Position numbers and translations under genes: made by a program
Shown: positions 23,978 to 32,886 of the stretch, in pieces
How positions within the stretch are numbered: position 1 is the first letter of the stretch
Layout of the letters: each line of letters starts with the position of its first letter
Source: Mesobacterium_A sp034670065
GTDB taxonomy: Bacteria > Pseudomonadota > Alphaproteobacteria > Rhodobacterales > Rhodobacteraceae
DNA length: 64,000 nucleotides
Reading direction: 5' to 3'
NCBI GenBank assembly: GCA_034670065.1
Contig: JAXMOG010000002.1
Location: 1-64,000, forward strand
The notes under the pieces: generated by a model
Seen by the model: only the letters and a program-made list of their open reading frames with translations
Told to the model about the DNA's origin: nothing
Databases searched by the model: none

Positions 23978-25984
23978 CTACTTGGCAAGATTTTCGATAC
24001 GCTGGCGTGCAAACTCTGCGAACCATTCAATGACCTCGGGTGCTTTCATCGCGCCCTTGCTCACCACCTGATCTATCGTTGCGCCCATCAAGAGTTTGCG
24101 CACCGGAATTTCCATTTTTTTGCCTGTCAGCGTGTTTGGTATTGTGGGTACGACAACAATCTCATCGGGCACGTGCCTGGGGCTACGCTCTGAACGCAAA
24201 CGGGATCGAATTTCTTTTGTGAGCGCGTCATCCAATGACTTCCCTTTGGCCATCTCAACAAACAACGGCATATAGTAACCGCCTTTTTCGTCCTCGATGC
24301 AGACCACTAAACTGTCCACAATTTCAGGAAATGTCTCGATTGTGCGATAGATTTCAGCAGAGCCAATCCGCACGCCATACCGGTTCAAAGTCGCGTCAGA
24401 ACGACCATAAATTAGGCTTGTGCCATTGGCGTTGAACTTGATCCGGTCCCCATGTTTCCAGATGCCCGGATAAGCATCAAAATAGGAAGCTTGATACCGC
24501 GCATTGTCTTTATCGCCCCAAAAGAACAACGGCATTGAGGGCATGGGTTGACGCACAACCAATTCACCAACCGCATCAATTACTGGTTCGCCATTCTCAT
24601 CAAATGCACACACATCAACGCCAAGCGCAGGCGCTTGTATAACGCCTGCCAAAACAGGCAAAGTCGGCGCGCCAGCCACAAGGCCGCTACAGAATTCCGT
24701 ACCCCCAGATTGAGACGAAACCCAAACATCGTCCTTGACCTGTTTATAGACCCAATCAAACGCTTCAGGGGTGGCAGGCGAGCCAACCAACATAACGGTT
24801 TGCAACTTCTCGAAGTCAAAAAGCGCTTTGGGCACAATCCCTTGCTGACGTGCGATTTGTGCAAATGTTGGGTTGGCTCCAAACATTGTGGCACCAGTTT
24901 TGTCTGCAATCTCAAACAAGAGCGACGCATCTGGAAACGCCGGATTACCATCGTAAAGTACCGCTTGCCCATTCATCAATGGGCCCCACATCAAGGTGTT
25001 CCAAACCATCCAACCCGTGGTCGAATAAAAGAACAGGCATTCCCCTTCTTTTAGATCAAAGTGAAACGCAGCGGCCTTATAATGTTCAACAATAATGCCA
25101 TGATGGCCATGCACGATGGGCTTGGGCAAACCCGTGGTGCCGGACGAGAACAAAATCCATAAGGGGTGGTCTGTCGTAACCCTTGTGTAGGTGAAATCTT
25201 CTATCGCCACCTCAGGGCCGGACATAGCGTCCTGCCAACTTACTATTGGGCACGCCAAAACAGGTGTGCCCTTCGCGTCTGGCAAATAGTCCAACATGAT
25301 GACGCCCTCAACAGTAGGGAGCGCGCTCAGAATTTCTTCGATCTGCCCAGACCGATCAAAATCCTTGCCGCCATATCGATATCCGTTCACCGCAAAAACA
25401 AACTTTGGCTCGATCTGGCTAAAACGGTCAATCACCGTCTGGGCACCAAATTCAGGTGCCGCGGAAGACCAAGTTGCACCAATTGCTGTCGTCGCCAGCA
25501 TGGCCACAACCGTTTCAACAATATTGGGCATATAGGCCACGATGCGGTCACCGGGCTTCACGCCCATATCGCGCAACCGCGTTGCCAGGCGGCGCACTTG
25601 CGCGCCCAGTTCGCCCCAGCTTAAATTGTCAAACGCCCGTATTTCAGAACCATGTTTCAAGACTGTTCGGTTGATATCGCCAGTGGTTTCATGGCGCATA
25701 ACATGCTCTGCATAGTTAAGCTGAGTGCCCGTGAACCAGCACGTATCGGGCATGGGAGCATCTGTGCGCACGGCCTCAATTTCACCGTCGGCCCGAACTT
25801 CAAAATAATCCCAAATCGCTTGCCAAAACCCGGAAACATCGTCAATCGACCACTGCAAAATGGCGTCATAGTCAGCGAGCCGTAGCTCTCGATTTGCCTC
25901 CAGCCAGGCGCTGAACTGCGTAATGTTCGCACGCTGCGCAACAGTGCTAGGCGCACGCCAAAGAAAGTCTCCCTCTTGCAACAT
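23978..25984 (-). CDS. Acetoacetyl-CoA synthetase (acetoacetate-CoA ligase)
   Basis: Cytoplasmic acyl-CoA synthetase of 668 residues that makes acetoacetyl-CoA from acetoacetate, CoA and ATP. The start LWRAPSTVAQRANITQF, WSIDDVSGFWQAIWDYF and the length are typical of this subfamily. AMP-binding motifs: LFSSGTTGLPKPIVHGHHG near residue 285, the YSTTGWMVWNTLMWG segment near 325 (characteristic of the subfamily), the ATP-site SQSGGTEF near 420 and the C-terminal lysine in NTLTGKKMEIPVRKLL near 625. GGAGAA lies before the ATG. It fits as the consumer of acetoacetate released by the BKACE enzyme of this locus. Confidence 0.93.
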   Translation of the reverse strand: MLQEGDFLWRAPSTVAQRANITQFSAWLEANRELRLADYDAILQWSIDDVSGFWQAIWDYFEVRADGEIEAVRTDAPMPDTCWFTGTQLNYAEHVMRHETTGDINRTVLKHGSEIRAFDNLSWGELGAQVRRLATRLRDMGVKPGDRIVAYMPNIVETVVAMLATTAIGATWSSAAPEFGAQTVIDRFSQIEPKFVFAVNGYRYGGKDFDRSGQIEEILSALPTVEGVIMLDYLPDAKGTPVLACPIVSWQDAMSGPEVAIEDFTYTRVTTDHPLWILFSSGTTGLPKPIVHGHHGIIVEHYKAAAFHFDLKEGECLFFYSTTGWMVWNTLMWGPLMNGQAVLYDGNPAFPDASLLFEIADKTGATMFGANPTFAQIARQQGIVPKALFDFEKLQTVMLVGSPATPEAFDWVYKQVKDDVWVSSQSGGTEFCSGLVAGAPTLPVLAGVIQAPALGVDVCAFDENGEPVIDAVGELVVRQPMPSMPLFFWGDKDNARYQASYFDAYPGIWKHGDRIKFNANGTSLIYGRSDATLNRYGVRIGSAEIYRTIETFPEIVDSLVVCIEDEKGGYYMPLFVEMAKGKSLDDALTKEIRSRLRSERSPRHVPDEIVVVPTIPNTLTGKKMEIPVRKLLMGATIDQVVSKGAMKAPEVIEWFAEFARQRIENLAK

Positions 25985-26562
25985 GGTGCGTTTTCTCCAG
26001 TAAATATTGTTAGGAAATTAGAATTGAGTGAGCCTTTTGGAATCTGCTGACTTTCAATCCGGCGTTGGGAACAATAATTTTGCGAAAACAGTATCTTGTC
26101 TAGTCCCCAGCTCTAGCGACGGGGCACTCAACACCTTGGGGCATAGAGGGGCCGCTGCTTTTGAGCAGGGGTGATACAAGGTGGCCCGATATGTCTGTTA
26201 AGCGACCCTTCAAGCAGCATCAGAATGCGGCTGTCATCATACTTTGCGAACGTGCACTGCGCTTTTTTAAAATGGGAGTCAGCTGATTTGCCTGCAGAGG
26301 GTGGAGTACTCGCCGATCGCTCAGTTCTATAAAGTCGACACTTCGCGACGTGGAAGCCTTCCGAACCATCAAGAACCGACACATCTACAACTTGAAGACA
26401 TTCATTCAGGGTCAGATCAACCCTTCGCGACGAGGCGAAAAGCAGGAATTGATGCCGTAAATACGAAAAATTCCTTCAATCAATTTTCCTGATAGTAACT
26501 GCTCAATTAAGGTGCGCGCACCCATATGCACATAACAATCGTGCCTTTGAAAGGATTCCGCC
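25985..26562. other. Gap with a possible insertion-sequence remnant
   Basis: No intact gene. From 26191 on the plus strand a 30-codon frame reads MSVKRPFKQHQN followed by VIILCERALRFF, which resembles the amino end of IS6-family transposases (KRPFK..H...IILC.R) before a stop at 26284. The rest of the stretch shows nothing I can identify. Confidence 0.35.
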
Positions 26563-27459
26563 ATGCCCGCTCCCTCTGCCGTTATCACCCTTGGCACCGC
26601 CGGGGGGCCAATGCAGAACCCTCAACGTGCGCAACCAGCGCATGTGCTGATGCATGGCGAACAGCCAATCCTGATCGACTGCGGCGAAGGCGCGATGGGG
26701 CAACTCAAGCGAGCCGGGCTGGAATTTCGCAACGTGGAGCACATTTTCCTGACGCACCATCATTTCGACCATATCGGCAGCCTCTTTGCCTGTCTTGGTC
26801 TGAATATGATGACCCAGCGCCGTGTGCCGCTGACCATCTACGGCCCGCCGGGAACCGCCTCGATCGTCGAAGCGCTCTGCGCCGCCTGTGACGTGCCAAA
26901 TGCCATCGGTTTCGGCATGCCGGGGCAGCAACTGCCGCATCCGCGTGATTTCACACAAGTCACGGAAATCACCCCCGGCGACACGATCACGCTGGATGAC
27001 CTGACCGTCACCTGCTGCGAGAACACCCATTACCGCAACGAAGACCAATTCGGGCAAGACGGGTATCTGTCCCTTTCGTTCCGCTTTGATCTGCCAGACC
27101 GTTCGGTGGTCTTTACCGGAGATACCGGACCCTGCAAGGCATTGGAGACATTGGCGCAAGGGGCCGATCTGATTGTCGGCGAGATGATGGACCTGGACAT
27201 CACTATGAACCGTGTTCGCGCGATGAACCCCCAGATGCCAGAAGAAAAGATCGGGATGATCAAGGGTCATCTTTCGCAACACCATATCAACGCAGAAGAC
27301 CTTGCCAATCTGGCCAAAGCGGCGGGCGCGAAAGAGGTGGTTGCGGTGCATTTCCCCCCCGGTATCGCCACGCCCGACACGGCGCAGGGGTACATTGACC
27401 GGGTCAATGCGGTGTTTTCAGGTAAGTTTACGATTGGGCAGGACCTGGCCGAGTACTAA
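26563..27459 (+). CDS. Metallo-beta-lactamase-fold hydrolase (RNase Z-like)
   Basis: Protein of 298 residues. The zinc site is complete: LTHHHFDHIG (HxHxDH) near residue 64, a further histidine in ENTHYRNEDQFG near 150, the aspartate in VFTGDTGPCKALE near 185 and a late histidine in VVAVHFPP near 265. LGTAGGPMQNPQRAQPAHVL at the start is typical of the RNase Z/arylsulfatase-like branch. Its role could be hydrolysis of a lactone, ester or thioester; nothing fixes the substrate. A GGA ribosome site precedes the ATG. It is convergent with the spondin-domain gene, with a strong terminator between them. Confidence 0.88.
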   Translation: MPAPSAVITLGTAGGPMQNPQRAQPAHVLMHGEQPILIDCGEGAMGQLKRAGLEFRNVEHIFLTHHHFDHIGSLFACLGLNMMTQRRVPLTIYGPPGTASIVEALCAACDVPNAIGFGMPGQQLPHPRDFTQVTEITPGDTITLDDLTVTCCENTHYRNEDQFGQDGYLSLSFRFDLPDRSVVFTGDTGPCKALETLAQGADLIVGEMMDLDITMNRVRAMNPQMPEEKIGMIKGHLSQHHINAEDLANLAKAAGAKEVVAVHFPPGIATPDTAQGYIDRVNAVFSGKFTIGQDLAEY

Positions 27460-27501
27460 ACACAAGCCTAAACGGCTCTACATCAGGGCAACCGAACAAA
27501 A

Positions 27502-27529
27502 AAATACCCGCCAGAAATGGCGGGTATTT
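27502..27529. terminator. Bidirectional terminator
   Basis: A 11-bp stem, AAATACCCGCC with GGCGGGTATTT, and a 6-base loop, flanked by an A run on the left and T-rich bases on the right. It lies between the ends of two convergent genes and should serve both strands. Confidence 0.85.
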
Positions 27530-27550
27530 CGATTCTCAGAGTGAACTGAC

Positions 27551-28075
27551 TCAGTTCAGAGTGATCTCAACCTTGACCACGGCTTCGTCAGTCAGAGTGA
27601 TTTCGTTGGTGCCTTCGGAATGACCAATGTCATAGCGGTTCAAGTAAAAGGTGCCACCGCCCATCGAGATGTCATGCACACCGCTGATAACCTTGTCTTC
27701 GCCGGGTCCGTAGCTGCCCTTGGCATAGAAGCGCAGTGTGTTGGACTGGATGAAAAGATCCGTCTCGGCCACTTCGCCACCCGCGATCATGACTCCCGGA
27801 GGGCCGGATTTGCCCAGCACCGGACCCGCTACGCCGGCGCCGATCTTGCCGTTCATTGGACGCGGATCGCCTTCGAGAACCGTGGTAACGAAGTCTTCTG
27901 ACAGGTAACCGTCGGTGAACAGGAAGGGCTCAGCCAGCGTGGCATCCAGCACGATCAACGGTGCAATCGTTTGGCCTTCGGGCATCATGTTGGTGACGCG
28001 GATGTGGTAATCCTGTGCGAATGCCGGCACCGCGCCGAGCACCGCCATGGCCAACGCCATCGTTGCTGTCTTCAT
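27551..28075 (-). CDS. Exported spondin-domain protein
   Basis: Protein of about 174 residues from the ATG at 28075, which has a GGAGG ribosome site. The signal peptide is MKTATMALAMAVLGAVPAFA, cut before QDYHIRVTNMM. The mature part, HIRVTNMMPEGQTIAPLIVLDA followed by VAGPVLGKSGPPGVMIAGG, matches bacterial Spondin_N-type proteins, secreted beta-sandwich proteins of unknown function that often have a metal site. No partner gene is evident; it stands alone between the hydrolase and the TRAP binding-protein gene. Confidence 0.75.
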   Translation of the reverse strand: MKTATMALAMAVLGAVPAFAQDYHIRVTNMMPEGQTIAPLIVLDATLAEPFLFTDGYLSEDFVTTVLEGDPRPMNGKIGAGVAGPVLGKSGPPGVMIAGGEVAETDLFIQSNTLRFYAKGSYGPGEDKVISGVHDISMGGGTFYLNRYDIGHSEGTNEITLTDEAVVKVEITLN

Positions 28076-28388
28076 TGGGTTTTCCTCCATCAATGCGGGG
28101 CCAGCCCGATGCGCCAGACAAGCATGGCACCGACTTCCCCTCCCAAATTCAGGCAGATCATAATGATGCTAAGACTATTCCAAAAACGGAATTGTCTAAT
28201 GCGTCATATTGAAGACATCAATGTACTTGCCCGAACGACCCTTCGGTGAATCGCGCCTGGGTAACGGCCGCCTATTCATGAGGTCGATCCAACGCATTCA
28301 ATCAATCAAATACCGAAACATCTCCGTTCGCGTTACACTACGCGCGATGGCCGCTTGCGGCCGATTTGTCATTCTTTGGGAGGAAACC

Positions 28389-29411
28389 ATGCGGAAGACC
28401 CTTACGGCCCTGTTCCTGACTGGGGCGACAGCTCTCACGCCCATTGCGGCCGTGGCTGAAACCTTGACCTTTGGCACGGGTAATGTCGTGATCCATCCGA
28501 TCAACAAACGTATCATGACACCTTGGGCCGAGCGTGTGAACGCCGAAGCTGGTGGCGCCGTCGAAATCAAGGTGCGTCACGGCCAGATGCTGGTGAACTC
28601 CAACAACTACGTTGACCGGATTGCCGATGATGTCGTTCAGATCGCCTTCGGCATGCTGGTGTTTAACCCTGGGCGCTTCCCGCGGTCCTTGGTGACTACG
28701 GTTCCCTTCATCGAAAGCTCGGGCGAGGCCTCGGCACTGGCCTATTGCCAGATGTACGAAGACGGTGCCTTCGACGATGAGTTGGGCGGATTCAAACCGC
28801 TGTTCTTCGTGCCTTTCCCGCAGTCATCGGCGCATCTTAAGGACGCATCGATCACCAGCGTAAACGATCTGGAAGGCAAGAAGATCATGGTCGGTAGCCC
28901 GATCCAGTCGCAAATCGTTTCGGCTTACGGTGGCACGCCACTGTCGATCACTTTGCCGGACCAATACCAGTCGCTTCAGCGTGGTACAGCGGACGGCAAC
29001 TTCATGACCTTTACCGCATTCCCAGCCTTCCGCCTGGACGAGGTAACAACCGATCACCTGACGCTGCCGCTGGGTGGCGCGATCGGCATGGTGTTCATGG
29101 ACCGTGCCCGTTACGAGGGCTTGCCCGAAAGCGCCCGCGCGGCGCTGGATGCACATTCTGGATGTGATCTGACACGGGAAGTTGGTGCATCTGTCGACAA
29201 ATGGGAAGCAGAGTCCAAAGCCTATGTCGCGGGGCAGGATGGCCAGACGATCAACGCGATCGACCCGGCCGAGTTCGAAGCCATGCGCAATGACATGGGC
29301 GACAAGGTTTTCGCAGCCTTCGCTGATCGTGTTCCCGGGGGTGCAGAGTTGTTGGACCAGTGGCGCACATCGATTGAAGCAGCCCGTCGCGAGATTGGCG
29401 AGATCGAATAA
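28389..29411 (+). CDS. TRAP transporter solute-binding protein (DctP family), second system
   Basis: Periplasmic binding protein of 340 residues; the ATG at 28389 with GGGAGGAAA is the true start rather than the longer frame from 28209. The signal peptide runs to IAAVAE (residues 1-22). Features: FGTGNVVIHPINKRIMTPWAERVNAEAGG, a 'DLEGKKIMVGSPIQSQIV' stretch near 160-177, and GTPLSITLPDQYQSLQRGTADG near 180, the usual place of the substrate-binding arginine region. A strong terminator follows. The likely partner permease (29739-31664) is on the opposite strand, convergent with it. Confidence 0.88.
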   Translation: MRKTLTALFLTGATALTPIAAVAETLTFGTGNVVIHPINKRIMTPWAERVNAEAGGAVEIKVRHGQMLVNSNNYVDRIADDVVQIAFGMLVFNPGRFPRSLVTTVPFIESSGEASALAYCQMYEDGAFDDELGGFKPLFFVPFPQSSAHLKDASITSVNDLEGKKIMVGSPIQSQIVSAYGGTPLSITLPDQYQSLQRGTADGNFMTFTAFPAFRLDEVTTDHLTLPLGGAIGMVFMDRARYEGLPESARAALDAHSGCDLTREVGASVDKWEAESKAYVAGQDGQTINAIDPAEFEAMRNDMGDKVFAAFADRVPGGAELLDQWRTSIEAARREIGEIE

Positions 29412-29441
29412 ATACACAGCCCGAAACGTACACAACAAAGG

Positions 29442-29472
29442 CCGACCGGATAATCCGGTCGGTCTTTTTTTT
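29442..29472 (+). terminator. Rho-independent terminator of the TRAP binding-protein gene
   Basis: Stem CCGACCGGA / TCCGGTCGG with a 3-base TAA loop, directly followed by a run of eight T after one C. A textbook intrinsic terminator 30 bases after the stop codon. Confidence 0.92.
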
Positions 29473-29670
29473 GGCTTGAGAGATAGCGGCGTCGGCGTCT
29501 TGAAAATCCTCGGGCAATCTCTGGGCGGCAAATCCCCGCAAACTTGGGTCAAGCTTCCAAACCGGGCTAAAGGATCAGCGGAGCCTGCGTTCTGTCCAAC
29601 GGTCAAGCGGAACAGGCGGCTCCACCCGGTGCCGTCCGCGATATCCTGTCACTGTTAAACTGTATGAAAA

Positions 29671-29702
29671 AGGCCCGGGCCTCCAACAGGAGACCCGGGC
29701 CT
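29671..29702 (-). terminator. Terminator of the fused TRAP permease gene
   Basis: Long GC-rich stem, AGGCCCGGGCCTCC paired with GGAGACCCGGGCCT with one bulge and a 4-base loop. On the minus strand it is followed by TTTTT. It lies 37 bases after the end of the permease gene at 29739. Confidence 0.8.
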
Positions 29703-29738
29703 GGCGAAGTGCATTTCCTTGCCGCGACCGGCGTGATC

Positions 29739-31664
29739 TCACATTGTTGAGGGAAGCCAAAGTGAGAGAACCGGAAAGGCCACGATCAAGATGATCTTAA
29801 GGAAATCCGCCAAGATGAAGGGAATGACGCCGCGCATAACGGTGCTGAGGCGGACGTCGGGATCAATGCTCTTGATAATGAACAGGTTCATCCCGAACGG
29901 TGGTGTGATCATGCCAATCTCGACCACCACCAGCATCAATACGCCCCAGAACAACATGTCATAACCAAGGTCCAGGATGATCGGCGTGACCACTGGCAGG
30001 GTGATGATCATCACCCCAAAGCTGTCCATGATCGAACCCAAGAGCAAATAGATCACGATCAGCAGTGCCAGAATCATGATCGGCCGTGCGTCAATGCTGG
30101 CAATCCAAGCGCTGACCATATCCGGGGCACCGCCAAGGTTGATAAAAAAGGCGAACATCAGCCCACCAAAGATCATTGCATAGATCATCGCTGTTGTGGT
30201 CGTCGTTTCAGAAAAGACGTTCAGAATGGTAAATTTCGTCAGACGTCCGCGCATGAGCGCCAGCAAAAAGGCACTGACGGCGCCCACAGCCGCGCTTTCG
30301 GTGGCAGTGAAAAGGCCGCCGTAAAGACCACCGATAACGACGGCGAACATAGCAACCACTGGGAACGAGCCCTTTAGCGCGGGAATTAGATCTGCCGTGC
30401 TACCACTGTCAGCCTCAGGGGCTGACGCTGGGTTCAATCGAACCACTGCAAAAACGGCTCCGAAGTAGAGCAAGATCGCGACAACGGCCGGGATCATCGC
30501 CGCAACAAACAGCGCGCCAATGGATTCTTCGGTCAACAGCGCGAAGAGAATGATAACTCCTGAGGGTGGCACCAGCGCGCCAAGGGTGCCGCCAGCTGCC
30601 ACACTCGCGGTTGAGAGTGTCGGCGCGTAACCAGCTTTTTTCATTGCTGGCAACGCCATGCGTCCGAAGGTGGCGGATGTAGCAATGGAGTTACCCGAGA
30701 CCGCGCCGAAACCAGCGCAGCCAGCAATCGTCGCATAGGCCAGACCGCCTTTGTACCGGCCTAGAATGGCGTTACCCAGCCTGAACAGGTCGTCCGACAC
30801 ACCGGCGGCCACCGAAAACGCGCCCATGATCAGGAACATGGGCAAGGTCGCAACCTGTGCATTGCGCAGGAAATCTGCAGCGTCCCCAGCAAAAGTGTTC
30901 ATTGCCGCGCCTCCGCCGATGAAGGCTGTCGTGCCGATCACCCCGATCATCCCGGTGACTGTCGCCAGTGGCAATTGCGCCAGAACTGCCAGCCAGAGGA
31001 TCAAGAATCCGATGATTGCTGCGGTGCCGGGGTACATCATCGCGCTGTTGGCGAAGTTGTCGAAATCAAACAGCGCCCAACCCGCGATGCCGAAAACAAG
31101 AATGGCAAATGCGCCGATTACCGCCAGAACGGCAGGGTGCGAGCGTTTGGTCCCTTTTTCGTTCCGAGCAAGGGCCAAGTCTTCGATGAAGTTGAATACC
31201 TGAACGACGGCCGACAAACCCATGGCCAACGAAATGGCGAAATAGGTCGGTGCCAGAGGCAGCTGTAGCAAGGCCGAGGCGCGGCCCTGTGCGTCATAGC
31301 GCATGGCCAGCCCCCAAAGACGCCAACAAAGAATTGAGAAGAACACAAAGAGCATCACACCGCCAAGCACCCTGAGCCAGGCAGTCAGTCGCGGGCCAGT
31401 GAGATGAGCCAGCAGGTCGATCTTGAGATTCACGCGGTTTGCGGCCCCTGCAGGAAGCGTAAGTGCGATCGCCACCGCGAAAATGGTAGACATGATCTCG
31501 TTAAGCGCAAAGACAGAGAAGCCGAAAAGCCAGCGTCCCAGAACATCGATCACAATTGTCATCGCCCCCAACAACGCTGAAGTGATCGAGATGATAGAAA
31601 TCACCCCTGCGATCTTTTTTACCCAAGGAAACCGCGCTTCCTCGGCGTTGCGTGTTCTATCCAT
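29739..31664 (-). CDS. TRAP transporter fused permease (DctQ-DctM fusion)
   Basis: Membrane protein of about 641 residues from the ATG at 31664, which has a GGGAGGG ribosome site. The first 180 residues are DctQ-like with four hydrophobic segments (ALNEIMSTIFAVAIALTLPAG). A second, DctM-like part of about 430 residues carries GCAGFGAVSGNSIATSATFGRMALPAMKKAGY near 315-345 and GSIMDSFGVMIITLPVVTPI near 555. Fused QM proteins are a known TRAP subtype. It is the last gene of the minus-strand group with the cyclase, Rieske and dioxygenase genes and probably takes up their aromatic or carboxylate substrate, using the binding protein at 28389. Confidence 0.9.
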   Translation of the reverse strand: MDRTRNAEEARFPWVKKIAGVISIISITSALLGAMTIVIDVLGRWLFGFSVFALNEIMSTIFAVAIALTLPAGAANRVNLKIDLLAHLTGPRLTAWLRVLGGVMLFVFFSILCWRLWGLAMRYDAQGRASALLQLPLAPTYFAISLAMGLSAVVQVFNFIEDLALARNEKGTKRSHPAVLAVIGAFAILVFGIAGWALFDFDNFANSAMMYPGTAAIIGFLILWLAVLAQLPLATVTGMIGVIGTTAFIGGGAAMNTFAGDAADFLRNAQVATLPMFLIMGAFSVAAGVSDDLFRLGNAILGRYKGGLAYATIAGCAGFGAVSGNSIATSATFGRMALPAMKKAGYAPTLSTASVAAGGTLGALVPPSGVIILFALLTEESIGALFVAAMIPAVVAILLYFGAVFAVVRLNPASAPEADSGSTADLIPALKGSFPVVAMFAVVIGGLYGGLFTATESAAVGAVSAFLLALMRGRLTKFTILNVFSETTTTTAMIYAMIFGGLMFAFFINLGGAPDMVSAWIASIDARPIMILALLIVIYLLLGSIMDSFGVMIITLPVVTPIILDLGYDMLFWGVLMLVVVEIGMITPPFGMNLFIIKSIDPDVRLSTVMRGVIPFILADFLKIILIVAFPVLSLWLPSTM

Positions 31665-31693
31665 TAGGAATCCCTCCCAAACCCGACCTGTTG

Positions 31694-32467
31694 TCAGGTG
31701 TCCAGTATTGCCACGGGCCTGCACCAGCCGGCCGAGCCATTTGCAACCTTCACCGGCAAGGCAATGACCTCGAAGCCGGTGGCAGGCAATTGATCAAGAT
31801 TGGCCAGCTTTTCCATGTGGCAGTAAACCGTATCGGCGCCTGCCTTGTGGCCTTCCCAAAAGATCGACCAGTCACCGGTTTCGCGTGCGCGGGCGGCCTG
31901 CATCATAAGGGGCGGATCCCAGCTCCAGGCATCGGTGCCGCAAACTTTGACGCCACGCTCTGTCAAATAGAGCGTCGCTTCGCGGCCCATACCGCATCCA
32001 GTTCCAACGTAATCTGGCTGGCCATAGCGTGCGCCTGCCGCCGTATTAACCAGCACGATGTCGCCCTCCTGCAACTCGTGACCGATCCGCGCCAGCTCAG
32101 CCGCGACTTCTTCAGCCGTGATTGTATGACCATTCGGGCGGTCCCGGAAATCGAGCTTCACGCCACGGCCAAAGCACCATTCCAGAGGCACTTCGTCGAT
32201 CGTGATCGCACGTTCTCCACCGTTCATTGTCGGGTGATAGTGCCAGGGCGCATCCATGTGGGTGCCATTATGCGTGGTAATGGAGCAGCGCTCGGCGGCC
32301 GCGCCGGCATCATCGCGCAAAGCACCTTCGGGTAAGCCGAACATGCCGCTAAATTCTGCAGCACCGGCCTTGTGATCCATATAGGTAATCTCTGGGCCAA
32401 GGCCCGGCGGGTCCGACACGATTTGATCGGTCAGGGTGACGGCAAGGTCGATGATCGTTCTGGCCAT
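31694..32467 (-). CDS. Cyclase-family metal hydrolase (kynurenine formamidase / isatin hydrolase type)
   Basis: Protein of 257 residues of the PF04199 cyclase family, manganese- or zinc-dependent hydrolases of amides, lactams or lactones. The metal motif HNGTHMDAPWHY (HxGTHxD) is at about residues 66-77. A later VCGTDAWSWD near 180 and the histidine in the TVYCHMEKLANLDQLPATG stretch near 218-225 are also typical. It ends 29 bases before the fused permease gene starts and is in the operon with the Rieske and dioxygenase genes. Isatin- or formamide-like substrates are possible; the context suggests action after or before ring cleavage. Confidence 0.85.
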   Translation of the reverse strand: MARTIIDLAVTLTDQIVSDPPGLGPEITYMDHKAGAAEFSGMFGLPEGALRDDAGAAAERCSITTHNGTHMDAPWHYHPTMNGGERAITIDEVPLEWCFGRGVKLDFRDRPNGHTITAEEVAAELARIGHELQEGDIVLVNTAAGARYGQPDYVGTGCGMGREATLYLTERGVKVCGTDAWSWDPPLMMQAARARETGDWSIFWEGHKAGADTVYCHMEKLANLDQLPATGFEVIALPVKVANGSAGWCRPVAILDT

Positions 32468-32506
32468 GGTCTTCTCTCCTCGCGAAAGAATGAATTATGC
32501 GGCGGA

Positions 32507-32863
32507 TCAGGCTTGCGCGGGCGCTGCCGAAGGTACTTCTCCCAGCACCATCCCATCTTGTATCGTGATCGCGATAGGCTGCAGTGCCTGCCCGAGACAG
32601 GGCCCAATTGTGCACTGCCCATCCTCGATCCGAAACAAGGCCCCATGCGCCGAACACATGATGTGATCCCGCGCACCGTTCAGGAATTCATTCTTCTTCC
32701 AGCCCAGCGGCGCGCGGTCATAATGGGGGCAATTGTTAACGTACCCGTAGACTTGCGCGCCCCGGCGTACAACGAAACCCTGATCGCGGCCCCGTGCATT
32801 GGGCAGAACACCCTTGGAGCCGCCGTCAGGAATGTCCGAAAGCGCACAGAGAACCTGAGTCAC
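32507..32863 (-). CDS. Rieske [2Fe-2S] ferredoxin-like protein
   Basis: Small soluble protein of about 118 residues. Both halves of the cluster-binding motif are present: CPHYDRAPLG (CxH) and CSAHGALF (CxxH), 17-20 residues apart. The start is taken as the GTG at 32863 with GGAGA six bases before it; a GTG at 32890 overlapping the previous stop is an alternative. It has no oxygenase domain, so it resembles the electron-carrier ferredoxins of ring-hydroxylating systems or a bound redox subunit. No large Rieske oxygenase subunit is in the window, so the partner is unknown. Confidence 0.88.
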   Translation of the reverse strand: MTQVLCALSDIPDGGSKGVLPNARGRDQGFVVRRGAQVYGYVNNCPHYDRAPLGWKKNEFLNGARDHIMCSAHGALFRIEDGQCTIGPCLGQALQPIAITIQDGMVLGEVPSAAPAQA

Positions 32864-32886
32864 CGTTGTCTCCGTCAACTTTTGCG

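Larger units (their letters stand above)
29412..29738. other. Gap between convergent TRAP genes
   Basis: Holds the terminators at 29442-29472 and 29671-29702. Between them I see no gene or repeat. Confidence 0.5.

Noticed and set aside
26503..27351. Open frame of 282 codons on the minus strand
   Set aside because: It is antisense to the metallo-beta-lactamase-fold gene with its HxHxDH motif.
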